Made by a program: the position numbers and the translations under genes. The notes under the pieces are model-generated. The model saw only the letters and a list, made by a program, of their open reading frames with translations. It did no database searches and had not been told where the DNA came from. Shown here one piece after another: positions 1 through 5,291 of a stretch of 5,942 bases of DNA. Each line of letters opens with the position of its first letter. Within the stretch, counting starts at the first letter, position 1. Origin of the DNA: Alphaproteobacteria bacterium (GTDB lineage Bacteria > Pseudomonadota > Alphaproteobacteria > Rickettsiales > 21-14-0-20-44-7); assembly GCA_013288575.1 (NCBI GenBank), contig JABDBO010000060.1, positions 1 through 5,942 on the forward strand, given 5' to 3'.

Positions 1-828
1 GCTTCAACCGGTTATGGTGATTTGGTTGCAATTACGGCGGCTGATGGCAAAGAAGTTTGGCGAAAAAGCTTAGGCGCACCGTTACGCCGCCCACCTGTGG
101 TACAAGAAGATAAAGTTTATGCAGTGACGATTGAGAACCAGCTTTTCGCATTATCAGTTGTTGATGGCTCAACTGTATGGCGGCATTCAGGCGTGAAAGA
201 AACTACCAGTTTTTATGCCAGCGCCAACCCTGTTGTTAGAGGTGATGTTGTAGTTGTTGCTTATTCATCGGGCGAAGTGTTTGGAATAAGCGCAGGCAAA
301 GGTACCGAGTTATGGACAGAGCTGATTGCACTAGGCGGCGACATGCGTAGCGCATTATCATCACTGAATGACGTTTCCGCCTCACCTTTGATCGTTGATG
401 GAATTGTTTATATCGCCGGCCACAGCGGTGACCTAGCCGCATTCAACGCCACCAACGGATTTAAAATCTGGAGCCAGAAATTAGGGCCGATAGATACCAC
501 ACCTTGGGCAGCCGGCAGATTTATTTTCACAATAGCACAGGACGATAAACTGGTTGCGCTTAGCCGCTTCGACGGCCAGATAAAATGGGTAACGGAATTA
601 CCAAAACCGAAAGATAAAAAAGAAAAGTTTTTCTGGTCTGGCCCAGTTATGGCAGGTGGCAAATTGATTGTAACTTCATCTGACGGCAAATTAATTTCGG
701 TTGATGCGCAAAATGGAAATATTTTAAAAACTCTCGAAATTCCAAAAACAATTTATGTTGCCCCAGTTATTGCTGAAGGAAAACTCTTCATGCTAACGCG
801 CGATGCTGAACTAGTTGTGGTGAAATAA
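1..828 (+). CDS. bamB: Outer-membrane assembly lipoprotein BamB, 3' part (5' end beyond the window)
   Basis: The frame is open from base 1 (A-S-T-G-Y-G-D-L-V-A...), so this is the last 275 residues of a longer protein; the TTG at 22 is not a credible start. The fragment is built of PQQ-like beta-propeller repeats, each ending in a strand of the form L-x-A-L-x-x-x-D-G-x-x-x-W. In fragment numbering these lie at residues 8-20, 48-60, 93-105, 145-157 and 184-196, with a weaker sixth at 231-243. About six blades of an eight-bladed propeller are therefore visible. By family knowledge, BamB is a periplasmic lipoprotein on the inner face of the outer membrane that helps BamA fold beta-barrel proteins. 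The signal peptide and lipobox would lie outside the window. The identification rests on the repeats plus der downstream, a widely conserved bamB-der neighbourhood. A PQQ-dependent dehydrogenase is the alternative, but the blades are short and lack the large insertions of that family. Confidence 0.88.
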   Translation, partial: ASTGYGDLVAITAADGKEVWRKSLGAPLRRPPVVQEDKVYAVTIENQLFALSVVDGSTVWRHSGVKETTSFYASANPVVRGDVVVVAYSSGEVFGISAGKGTELWTELIALGGDMRSALSSLNDVSASPLIVDGIVYIAGHSGDLAAFNATNGFKIWSQKLGPIDTTPWAAGRFIFTIAQDDKLVALSRFDGQIKWVTELPKPKDKKEKFFWSGPVMAGGKLIVTSSDGKLISVDAQNGNILKTLEIPKTIYVAPVIAEGKLFMLTRDAELVVVK

Positions 829-832
829 CACC

Positions 833-1267
833 GTGAGAAAACTTATCCTCACCATATTTATATTATCTCTTAGCAATGCTGCTCTTTCTGCCGATAAACA
901 TGACCCAAAATGCGACAGCCCGATGCAGCAAGATTTGATGGAATGCGCCTATAATGATTTTCATCAATCAGACGCGAAATTAAATAAATTATACCGAAAA
1001 TTAATTGCCGCCGCCGAAACCGCCGATAAAGCAAGCAAAAGCGATGATGATAATGTTGGCAATTATGAATCAGACCTTCGACAGTCAGAAAAAGCCTGGG
1101 TAGTTTTCCGCGATGCCGAATGCGCCCGCACCTCAGCACCCAACCATATTTTATATGGCCTGGAAGGTGATTTGGATTATCCGGAATGTCTCGCAGGCAT
1201 GACAGAAGAGCGTATAAAACAACTATCCGCAGTTACCCCTAGAGGAACTAGCGACGGAAGTAATTAA
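833..1267 (+). CDS. Secreted DUF1311 / LprI-like protein
   Basis: This is a 144-residue protein with a GTG start 4 nt after the bamB stop, so it is probably co-transcribed and translationally coupled with bamB; no clear Shine-Dalgarno sequence is visible. Residues 1-20 form a signal peptide (MRKLILTIFILSLSNAALSA) with a likely cleavage after A20 and no lipobox cysteine, which predicts a soluble periplasmic protein. The mature part shows the DUF1311 pattern: an early C-D/E-C-A segment (C27, C38), D-A-K-L-N-K-L-Y-R-K-L (47-57), S-E-K-A-W-V-V-F-R-D-A-E-C (85-97) and C-L-A-G-M-T-E-E-R (119-127). The four cysteines (27, 38, 97, 119) probably make two disulphides. Family members include lysozyme inhibitors (LprI of Mycobacterium tuberculosis), but most have no proven function, so lysozyme inhibition here is only a possibility. 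The acidic stretch S-D-D-D (70-73) and the hydrophilic tail look like linkers. Confidence 0.8.
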   Translation: MRKLILTIFILSLSNAALSADKHDPKCDSPMQQDLMECAYNDFHQSDAKLNKLYRKLIAAAETADKASKSDDDNVGNYESDLRQSEKAWVVFRDAECARTSAPNHILYGLEGDLDYPECLAGMTEERIKQLSAVTPRGTSDGSN

Positions 1268-1286
1268 AGCTTTAATAGTTTGGCAG

Positions 1287-1315
1287 TTGAGTTTTAAGCA
1301 ATTACTCTTTATAAC
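1287..1315 (+). promoter_or_regulatory. Likely sigma-70-type promoter for der
   Basis: TTGAGT at 1287-1292 and TATAAC at 1310-1315 are separated by 17 nt, in the 54-nt gap between the DUF1311 gene and der. Transcription would start at about 1321-1323, essentially on the der ATG at 1322. That implies a leaderless or nearly leaderless mRNA and would explain why no Shine-Dalgarno sequence is seen. This is judged by consensus match only. Confidence 0.4.
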
Positions 1316-1321
1316 CCTGGC

Positions 1322-2728
1322 ATGAAAACTATTGCCATTATCGGCCGCCCTAATGTTGGAAAATCCACCCTATTCAACCGCATTGTTGGCAAGAAGAAGG
1401 CTATCGTTAATGATACGCCGGGTGTAACGCGCGACTGGAAAGATGAAACCACGACAATTTTTGACGATGAATTCCGCATTATTGATACTGCCGGGTTGGA
1501 AAATTCGAAAGTTGAAACTGCGAGTGGTCGCCTCACCGCAGCAATGATGAAATCTACCGAAGCGGCCGTTGAGCAAGCAGATATTTTATTGTTTGTGGTT
1601 GATGGATTTGCCGGAGTTACCGAAGAGGATAAGCATTTTGCCAGGTGGCTGCGTAAAGTGAAACAGCCGTTGATACTGGTGGCTAATAAATGCGAGAAAA
1701 AACAATCTGACGTGGAGGGTTTTTATCGCTTAGGTTTAGGCGAGCCGGTTGCGATTTCTTCTGAGCATAATCTTGGCATGGCAGATTTATATGAGCGGAT
1801 TTTGCAAGCGACGAATACTGCAACAGGTGTGCAGGAAATTTCTGATGAAGAATATTTTGAAACAGAAATTGAAGATGAAACGCCTAAAACTTCGCAGATT
1901 CAAATTGCAATTATTGGCCGCCCGAATGCGGGAAAATCTACGATGATAAACAAAATTCTCGGCCAGGATCGTGTTATAACTTCTGAGGTTGCCGGCACTA
2001 CGCGTGATTCGATAAATATTGATTGGGAATATAAAGGTGAAAAGCTTCGCCTGGTTGATACGGCAGGCATGCGCCGAAAATCTAATATCGATACTAAGCT
2101 TGAAGGTTTTTCGGTGAAGGATTCGCTGAATGCGATTAAATATGCGCAAGTTGTCGTGATGGTGATTGATGCAGGCGAAGCGAAAGAAGCAATTGAAAAA
2201 CAGGATTTGCGTTTGGCTAACCATGTTATTGAAGAAGGGCGCGCGATAATTCTGGTGGTCAATAAATGGGATTTGGTCAAAGATAAAAAAGAATTTTCCG
2301 ATGAGCTGGATTATCTGGTTGGCAAAAATCTTGGTGATGTTAATGGCGTGAAGATAATTAAAATTTCAGCGCTCAATGATAAATCACTAAACACTGTGCT
2401 TGATGCCGCACTTGAAACTTACCAAACCTGGAATACTCGCGTGTCAACCGGCAAGCTAAACCAGTGGATTGAATATGTGCTTTCGCATCACCCGCCACCG
2501 ATTGCCAAAGGCCGCCGAATCAAAATCCGCTATATTACCCAAACCAAAACTAGGCCGCCGACTTTTATGCTTTCGTGTAGCCAGCCGCAGAATATGCCGG
2601 ATAGTTATTTGAAATATCTGATTAATGACCTGCGCCGTAACTTTAGCCTGCCTGGCGTACCCATTCGCATAATAATGCCTAAAAAATCAAACCCTTACGA
2701 ATCTAGGGCGCCGCGAAAGCAAAAATAA
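1322..2728 (+). CDS. der: Ribosome-assembly GTPase Der (EngA)
   Basis: This is a 468-residue protein, within the normal Der range. It has two tandem GTPase domains and a C-terminal KH-like domain, the hallmark of Der. Domain 1 has the P-loop GRPNVGKS at 8-15, GVTRD at 34-38, DTAG at 55-58 and the G4 motif NKCE at 122-125. An acidic linker (about 172-188, rich in E and D) leads to domain 2, with GRPNAGKS at 199-206, TTRD at 226-229, DTAG at 246-249, NKWD at 314-317 and SALN at 349-352. The KH-like domain spans roughly 370-455, followed by a basic tail (SRAPRKQK). Der binds the 50S subunit and drives late large-subunit maturation; it is essential in most bacteria. The E in the first G4 motif is a known variant and still fits guanine recognition. 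The ATG at 1322 is chosen because the P-loop starts at residue 8, as expected. All motifs are intact. Confidence 0.97.
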   Translation: MKTIAIIGRPNVGKSTLFNRIVGKKKAIVNDTPGVTRDWKDETTTIFDDEFRIIDTAGLENSKVETASGRLTAAMMKSTEAAVEQADILLFVVDGFAGVTEEDKHFARWLRKVKQPLILVANKCEKKQSDVEGFYRLGLGEPVAISSEHNLGMADLYERILQATNTATGVQEISDEEYFETEIEDETPKTSQIQIAIIGRPNAGKSTMINKILGQDRVITSEVAGTTRDSINIDWEYKGEKLRLVDTAGMRRKSNIDTKLEGFSVKDSLNAIKYAQVVVMVIDAGEAKEAIEKQDLRLANHVIEEGRAIILVVNKWDLVKDKKEFSDELDYLVGKNLGDVNGVKIIKISALNDKSLNTVLDAALETYQTWNTRVSTGKLNQWIEYVLSHHPPPIAKGRRIKIRYITQTKTRPPTFMLSCSQPQNMPDSYLKYLINDLRRNFSLPGVPIRIIMPKKSNPYESRAPRKQK

Positions 2729-2732
2729 TATA

Positions 2733-2780
2733 CCTAATTGATGCGAATGGTCTTATAATTGTTATTCAAACATAATTAGG
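2733..2780 (+). repeat. Inverted repeat flanking the dps promoter
   Basis: CCTAATT at 2733-2739 is the exact reverse complement of AATTAGG at 2774-2780. The 34-nt interval holds the TATAAT, and the right arm overlaps the Shine-Dalgarno sequence. The left arm lies upstream of the predicted mRNA start, so any role would be as paired DNA operators and not as an RNA hairpin. Seven-base AT-rich arms can also arise by chance. Confidence 0.25.
2754..2759 (+). promoter_or_regulatory. -10 element of the dps-folE promoter
   Basis: A perfect TATAAT lies 29 nt before the dps ATG, which would give an mRNA start near 2766 and a leader of about 23 nt. No good -35 lies at 16-18 nt spacing (TACCTA at 2731-2736 is poor). 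This suggests an activator-dependent or otherwise regulated promoter. Stress control would suit dps but is inferred. Confidence 0.45.
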
Positions 2781-2783
2781 AGA
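2778..2783 (+). promoter_or_regulatory. Ribosome binding site of dps
   Basis: AGGAGA lies 5 nt before the ATG at 2789. It is one of the two clearest Shine-Dalgarno sequences in the window and fixes the dps start. Strong translation fits an abundant protein such as Dps. Confidence 0.75.
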
Positions 2784-2788
2784 ATTCC

Positions 2789-3238
2789 ATGGCCGATGCT
2801 CAAAAAGTGAAGTTAATTAAAAACTCACCAGTTGTGGTGAAACAATTGCACCAATTTCTCTCTGATTCATATGCACTGTTGGTGTTGACGCAAAACTTCC
2901 ACTGGAATGTTGAAGGCAAAGAATTCTATTCGCTGCACAAACTAACTGATGATATGTATAACGAACAATTCCCAGCAATTGATGAAATTGCTGAGCGCAT
3001 TCGCGCGTTAGGTGAAAAAGTTGAAACTTCTCTGGCGGTGTTCAATAAAGAATCAAAAATCAAACATGCCCCTACGCTGGCTGGATTAATTGCGGCACAA
3101 GAAGAAGCGGCAAAATCAGCTCAAGATTTGAATGATGTGGCCGAAGATCATAATGATATCGGCACGGCAGATTTAGCAGTGCGCAGAATTCAAGTTCACC
3201 AAAAAAACACCTGGATGTTAAAAAGCCAAGCGAAATAG
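2789..3238 (+). CDS. dps: Dps-family ferritin (DNA-binding protein from starved cells)
   Basis: This is a 149-residue protein, typical for Dps. The inter-subunit ferroxidase site is complete: H38 (in N-F-H-W-N-V), H50, D54, D65 and E69. Their spacings match H51, H63, D67, D78 and E82 of E. coli Dps. The C-terminal helix carries the usual D-x-A-V-R-R-I-Q-V-H-Q-K-x-x-W-M-L-K-S pattern (128-146). By family knowledge it assembles a hollow dodecamer that oxidises Fe(II), preferentially with hydrogen peroxide, stores the iron and limits hydroxyl-radical damage. DNA binding in E. coli needs a lysine-rich N-terminal tail. Here the N-terminus (MADAQKVKLIKN) has three lysines, so DNA binding is possible but uncertain. 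folE starts 4 nt after the stop, so the two are almost certainly co-transcribed. Confidence 0.95.
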   Translation: MADAQKVKLIKNSPVVVKQLHQFLSDSYALLVLTQNFHWNVEGKEFYSLHKLTDDMYNEQFPAIDEIAERIRALGEKVETSLAVFNKESKIKHAPTLAGLIAAQEEAAKSAQDLNDVAEDHNDIGTADLAVRRIQVHQKNTWMLKSQAK

Positions 3239-3242
3239 GGTT

Positions 3243-3839
3243 ATGCTGAAATCAGTGAAGAAAAAAGAATCACAAGTAGTGACTGAAAGCGAAGCACTTG
3301 AAGCTGTGCGTACGCTAATTCGCTGGGCGGGCGATAACCCAGAGCGTGAAGGTTTGGTTGATACTCCAGGCCGCGTGGTGCGCTCATATAAAGAGTTTTA
3401 TAGCGGCTATGATGAAAACCCGGAAGAAATTCTGGCGCGCACTTTTGAGGAAACTGAAGGTTATGACGAGATGATAACTTTGAAGGACATCCCCTTCGAA
3501 TCGCATTGTGAACATCATATGGTGCCAATTATCGGCGTGGCGCATATTGGTTATATTCCTAATAAACGCGTGGTTGGTATTAGCAAACTGGCGCGGATTG
3601 TGGATGTTTATGCCAAGCGTTTGCAAATTCAGGAAAAGCTCACCTCGCAAATTGCTAATTCAATCAGCAAAGTACTCGAGCCAAAAGGCGTGGCAGTGAT
3701 TATCGAAGCCAGCCACCAATGCATGACAACGCGCGGCGTTAACAAACGTGATGTTACGATGCAGACATCTACTATGCTTGGCGTATTCAAAACCGGCGAC
3801 AAAACCCGCGCCGAGTTCTTAAAATTAGTAAAAGGCTAA
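3243..3839 (+). CDS. folE: GTP cyclohydrolase I (type IA)
   Basis: This 198-residue enzyme converts GTP to 7,8-dihydroneopterin triphosphate, the first step to tetrahydrofolate and, through QueD, to queuosine. Zinc ligands C89, H92 and C160 are present with the same spacing as C110, H113 and C181 of E. coli FolE. Catalytic histidines H91 (in S-H-C-E-H-H) and H158 (in S-H-Q-C) and the substrate-binding S114-K115 and E131 are also in place. The T-P-x-R motif (41-44, T-P-G-R) and the C-terminal R-A-E-F-L-K-L (189-195) are typical. The N-terminal dozen residues are charged and variable, and the protein is shorter than E. coli FolE (222) only there. The ATG at 3243 is 4 nt after the dps stop, with AGGG at 3237-3240 too close to be an ideal ribosome site. 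Translational coupling to dps is therefore likely; GTG at 3255 is an alternative start. It looks intact and active. Confidence 0.96.
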   Translation: MLKSVKKKESQVVTESEALEAVRTLIRWAGDNPEREGLVDTPGRVVRSYKEFYSGYDENPEEILARTFEETEGYDEMITLKDIPFESHCEHHMVPIIGVAHIGYIPNKRVVGISKLARIVDVYAKRLQIQEKLTSQIANSISKVLEPKGVAVIIEASHQCMTTRGVNKRDVTMQTSTMLGVFKTGDKTRAEFLKLVKG

Positions 3840-3902
3840 TATTTACAATAAGATATGTTATATAGCAGATAATGGCTTAATCATTGGTTTATATGATAAT
3901 CC

Positions 3903-3931
3903 TTGACATTTCAGTAACTTGAATTTAAATT
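3903..3931 (+). promoter_or_regulatory. Likely sigma-70-type promoter downstream of folE
   Basis: A perfect TTGACA at 3903-3908 is followed after 17 nt by TAAATT at 3926-3931 (four of six consensus bases). The start site would be near 3938, only a few bases before the ATG at 3942. This is the best -35 in the window and supports the idea that the following broken frame is, or was, an expressed gene. The preceding stretch 3840-3902 is AT-rich and holds no recognisable gene or tRNA. Confidence 0.45.
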
Positions 3932-3941
3932 AGTTCCCCTT

Positions 3942-4247
3942 ATGCCAGTGCAAATGAAAGATTTAGCTGTCGATCAATAGAAACTCACTTTCGCACAAGT
4001 TGATAATGTTATCGCAGCAGTTTATGAGCCATCGGAAAGCCCGGAATCCGTGGTAAAATTCTTTGCGCCAAGGGCTTATGTAGCTGAGGGTGAATTCCGA
4101 TGTCGGAAAGAAAAGCAGACCACTTATAAAAAGTGGATGGATACTGTCAATTTAAGACAAAGTGAATTGCTGCAAAGCCAGCTAAAAATGCAAGATATGA
4201 TTGCCAAAGCCAGAGCAAAAGCAGCCAGTGGCGGTATGGGAATGTAG
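3942..4247 (+). pseudogene. Small unrecognised gene interrupted by an in-frame TAG at codon 13
   Basis: Reading from ATG 3942, the frame gives MPVQMKDLAVDQ, then TAG at 3978-3980, then stays open for 88 codons to a TAG at 4245-4247. After the stop it continues K-L-T-F-A-Q-V-D-N-V-I-A-A-V-Y-E-P-S-E-S, well upstream of the GTG at 4050, the only possible start (ATG, GTG or TTG) nearer the 5' end of the open part. Protein-like sequence before 4050 argues that the real gene began earlier and that the TAG interrupts it. I do not recognise the family. Residues about 50-101 are highly charged and probably helical (K-Q-T-T-Y-K-K-W-M-D-T-V-N-L-R-Q), with an A-K-A-R-A-K-A-A-S-G-G-M-G-M end. The gene has its own probable promoter and no Shine-Dalgarno sequence. 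An alternative is a decayed fragment of a larger gene, or a start after the TAG at a non-standard codon. No signal peptide or membrane segment is visible. Confidence 0.4.
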
Positions 4248-4249
4248 TT

Positions 4250-4277
4250 AAAAAATCATAAATTATATGAATTTTTT
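4250..4277 (+). terminator. Weak AT-rich hairpin with T-tract
   Basis: TCATA (4256-4260) pairs with TATGA (4266-4270) across a 5-nt loop. The outer A-run (4250-4254) faces the T-run (4272-4277), with one A-A mismatch between stems. It sits right after the stop of the small broken gene and ends in TTTTTT, as an intrinsic terminator would, but it has a single G-C pair and would be weak. Because it is near-symmetrical it could act in both directions. Confidence 0.3.
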
Positions 4278-4330
4278 ATACCATTTCTGCTATATTATAA
4301 ATTAACGTTAACTCAAATACTTATACCACC

Positions 4331-4349
4331 ATACTAAACTGGTTAGTAT
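4331..4349. repeat. Operator-like palindrome upstream of the rpoH promoter
   Basis: ATACTAA (4331-4337) and TTAGTAT (4343-4349) are perfect 7-bp inverted arms around a 5-nt spacer, 10 bp upstream of the rpoH -35. The size and placement suit a dimeric regulator. It is not the CIRCE element of HrcA (TTAGCACTC-N9-GAGTGCTAA). Shorter perfect palindromes crowd the same region: TTAACGTTAA (4302-4311), TATCGATA (4352-4359) and GCAATTGC (4362-4369, overlapping the -35). Confidence 0.35.
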
Positions 4350-4359
4350 AGTATCGATA

Positions 4360-4388
4360 TTGCAATTGCGAATGTTTTAGTGTATGAT
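4360..4388 (+). promoter_or_regulatory. Promoter of rpoH
   Basis: TTGCAA at 4360-4365 and TATGAT at 4383-4388 are separated by exactly 17 nt, each matching consensus in most positions. Transcription would start near 4395, giving a leader of about 20 nt before ATG 4416. It resembles a housekeeping promoter; I see no sigma-32-type promoter here. Confidence 0.5.
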
Positions 4389-4415
4389 CAAATTTGAAAG
4401 GAAAATATAGAATAT

Positions 4416-5276
4416 ATGATGAAAAATAACTCACTTGTTTCTCTCGATAATGGACTTTCCAGCTACGTAACACAAATTCGCAAATTCCCAATTCTTTCTG
4501 CAGAAGAAGAATATATGCTGGCTAAACGCTTGGCTACGTATGGCGATAAGGAAGCGGCGCATAAACTAGTCACCAGCCACTTGCGTCTGGTGGTGAAAAT
4601 TGCCTATGGTTATAAAAACTATGGCCTGCCCGTGCCGGAATTAATTGCGGAAGGGAATATCGGCCTCATGCAAGCAGTGAAAAAATTTGACCCTGAAAAA
4701 GGTTTCCGCCTTTCGACATATGCAATGTGGTGGATTAAAGCTTCGATTCATGAATATATTTTGCGTTCATGGTCGTTGGTATAACTCGGCACAACTGCGG
4801 CGCAGAAAAAACTTTTCTTCAATTTGCGCAAAATGAAAAATCGTATTTTGAAATCAGACCATAATGAGCTGAGCAATAAAGATATCAAAGAAATTGCCCG
4901 CGAGCTTGATGTTGAAGAACGTGAAGTTATTGAAATGGACCAACGCCTTTCCGGCTCTGACCAATCACTAAATGCAATTATGGGTGATGAAGATGGCACT
5001 GAATGGATTGATATGCTGGCTGATGACCGCACTAACCAGGAAATTAATCTGGGCGAAAACCAGCAATATAGCGAGCGCAAAGCACTGTTCACTAAAGCGA
5101 TGGGAAATTTAAGCGAGCGCGAGCAGGAAATTATTCAACGCCGCATGCTTGAAGAAGTTCCGGCAACGCTTGAGGATTTAAGCCAGCAATATGGGGTTTC
5201 GCGCGAGCGTATTCGCCAGATTGAAGCGCGTGCGTTGGAAAAACTTACGGCAGAAGTTCAACAAGCCAACTCTTAA
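4416..5276 (+). pseudogene. rpoH: Heat-shock sigma factor RpoH (sigma-32), interrupted by one in-frame TAA at codon 123
   Basis: The reading frame spans 286 codons, the normal RpoH length (284 in E. coli). Region 1.2 lies at about 15-45 and region 2 at 52-122, including E-G-N-I-G-L-M-Q-A-V-K-K-F-D (79-92) and F-R-L-S-T-Y-A-M-W-W-I-K-A-S-I (97-111). The RpoH box QKKLFFNLR is at 130-138, and the region 4.2 helix-turn-helix at about 250-277 (V-S-R-E-R-I-R-Q-I-E-A-R-A-L). Codon 123, in W-S-L-V-x-L-G-T-T-A-A-Q, should be lysine (AAA or AAG) but is TAA at 4782-4784. The frame is identical on both sides, so one A-to-T change explains it. Translation would stop after region 2, before the RpoH box and region 4, leaving a 122-residue product unable to recognise the -35. 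No Shine-Dalgarno sequence precedes the internal ATG at 4833, so separate translation of the second half is unlikely. The start at 4416 (or ATG 4419) has AAAGGA at 4397-4402, rather far upstream. Sequence error, recent loss and readthrough are the alternatives. Family identity is very secure; functional state is not. Confidence 0.9.
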
Positions 5277-5291
5277 AACCTTGGAGGTTTT
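5275..5291 (+). promoter_or_regulatory. Hairpin joining the rpoH stop to the next gene's ribosome site
   Basis: AAAACC (5275-5280) is perfectly complementary to GGTTTT (5286-5291) across a TTGGA loop. The left arm contains the last two bases of the rpoH TAA. The right arm contains part of the GGAGG ribosome site (5283-5287) and runs to the base before ATG 5292. A ribosome finishing rpoH would open it, so it may couple the two genes. The short T-run could instead make it a very weak attenuator. Confidence 0.35.

Noticed and set aside
1787..2280. Long antisense reading frames opposite der
   Set aside because: They lie opposite a strongly conserved GTPase, have no ribosome sites and show no recognisable domains; they are by-products of der codon use.
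4050..4247. Intact 65-codon gene from GTG 4050
   Set aside because: The frame is protein-like for about 23 codons before this GTG and there is no good ribosome site, so the GTG is more likely internal to a broken gene.
4331..4349. CIRCE heat-shock operator upstream of rpoH
   Set aside because: The arms ATACTAA/TTAGTAT and the 5-nt spacer do not match TTAGCACTC-N9-GAGTGCTAA.
3840..4415. tRNA, small RNA, CRISPR, insertion sequence or attachment site in the least gene-dense stretch
   Set aside because: No cloverleaf, direct repeats with spacers, terminal inverted repeats or target-site duplications are visible; only promoters, a weak hairpin, palindromes and the broken small frame are supported.
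4782..4826. Frameshift as the cause of the split rpoH frame
   Set aside because: Both segments read in the same frame, and the intervening codons (L-G-T-T-A-A-Q-K-K-L-F-F-N) match RpoH without gap or insertion; only the TAA codon is abnormal.
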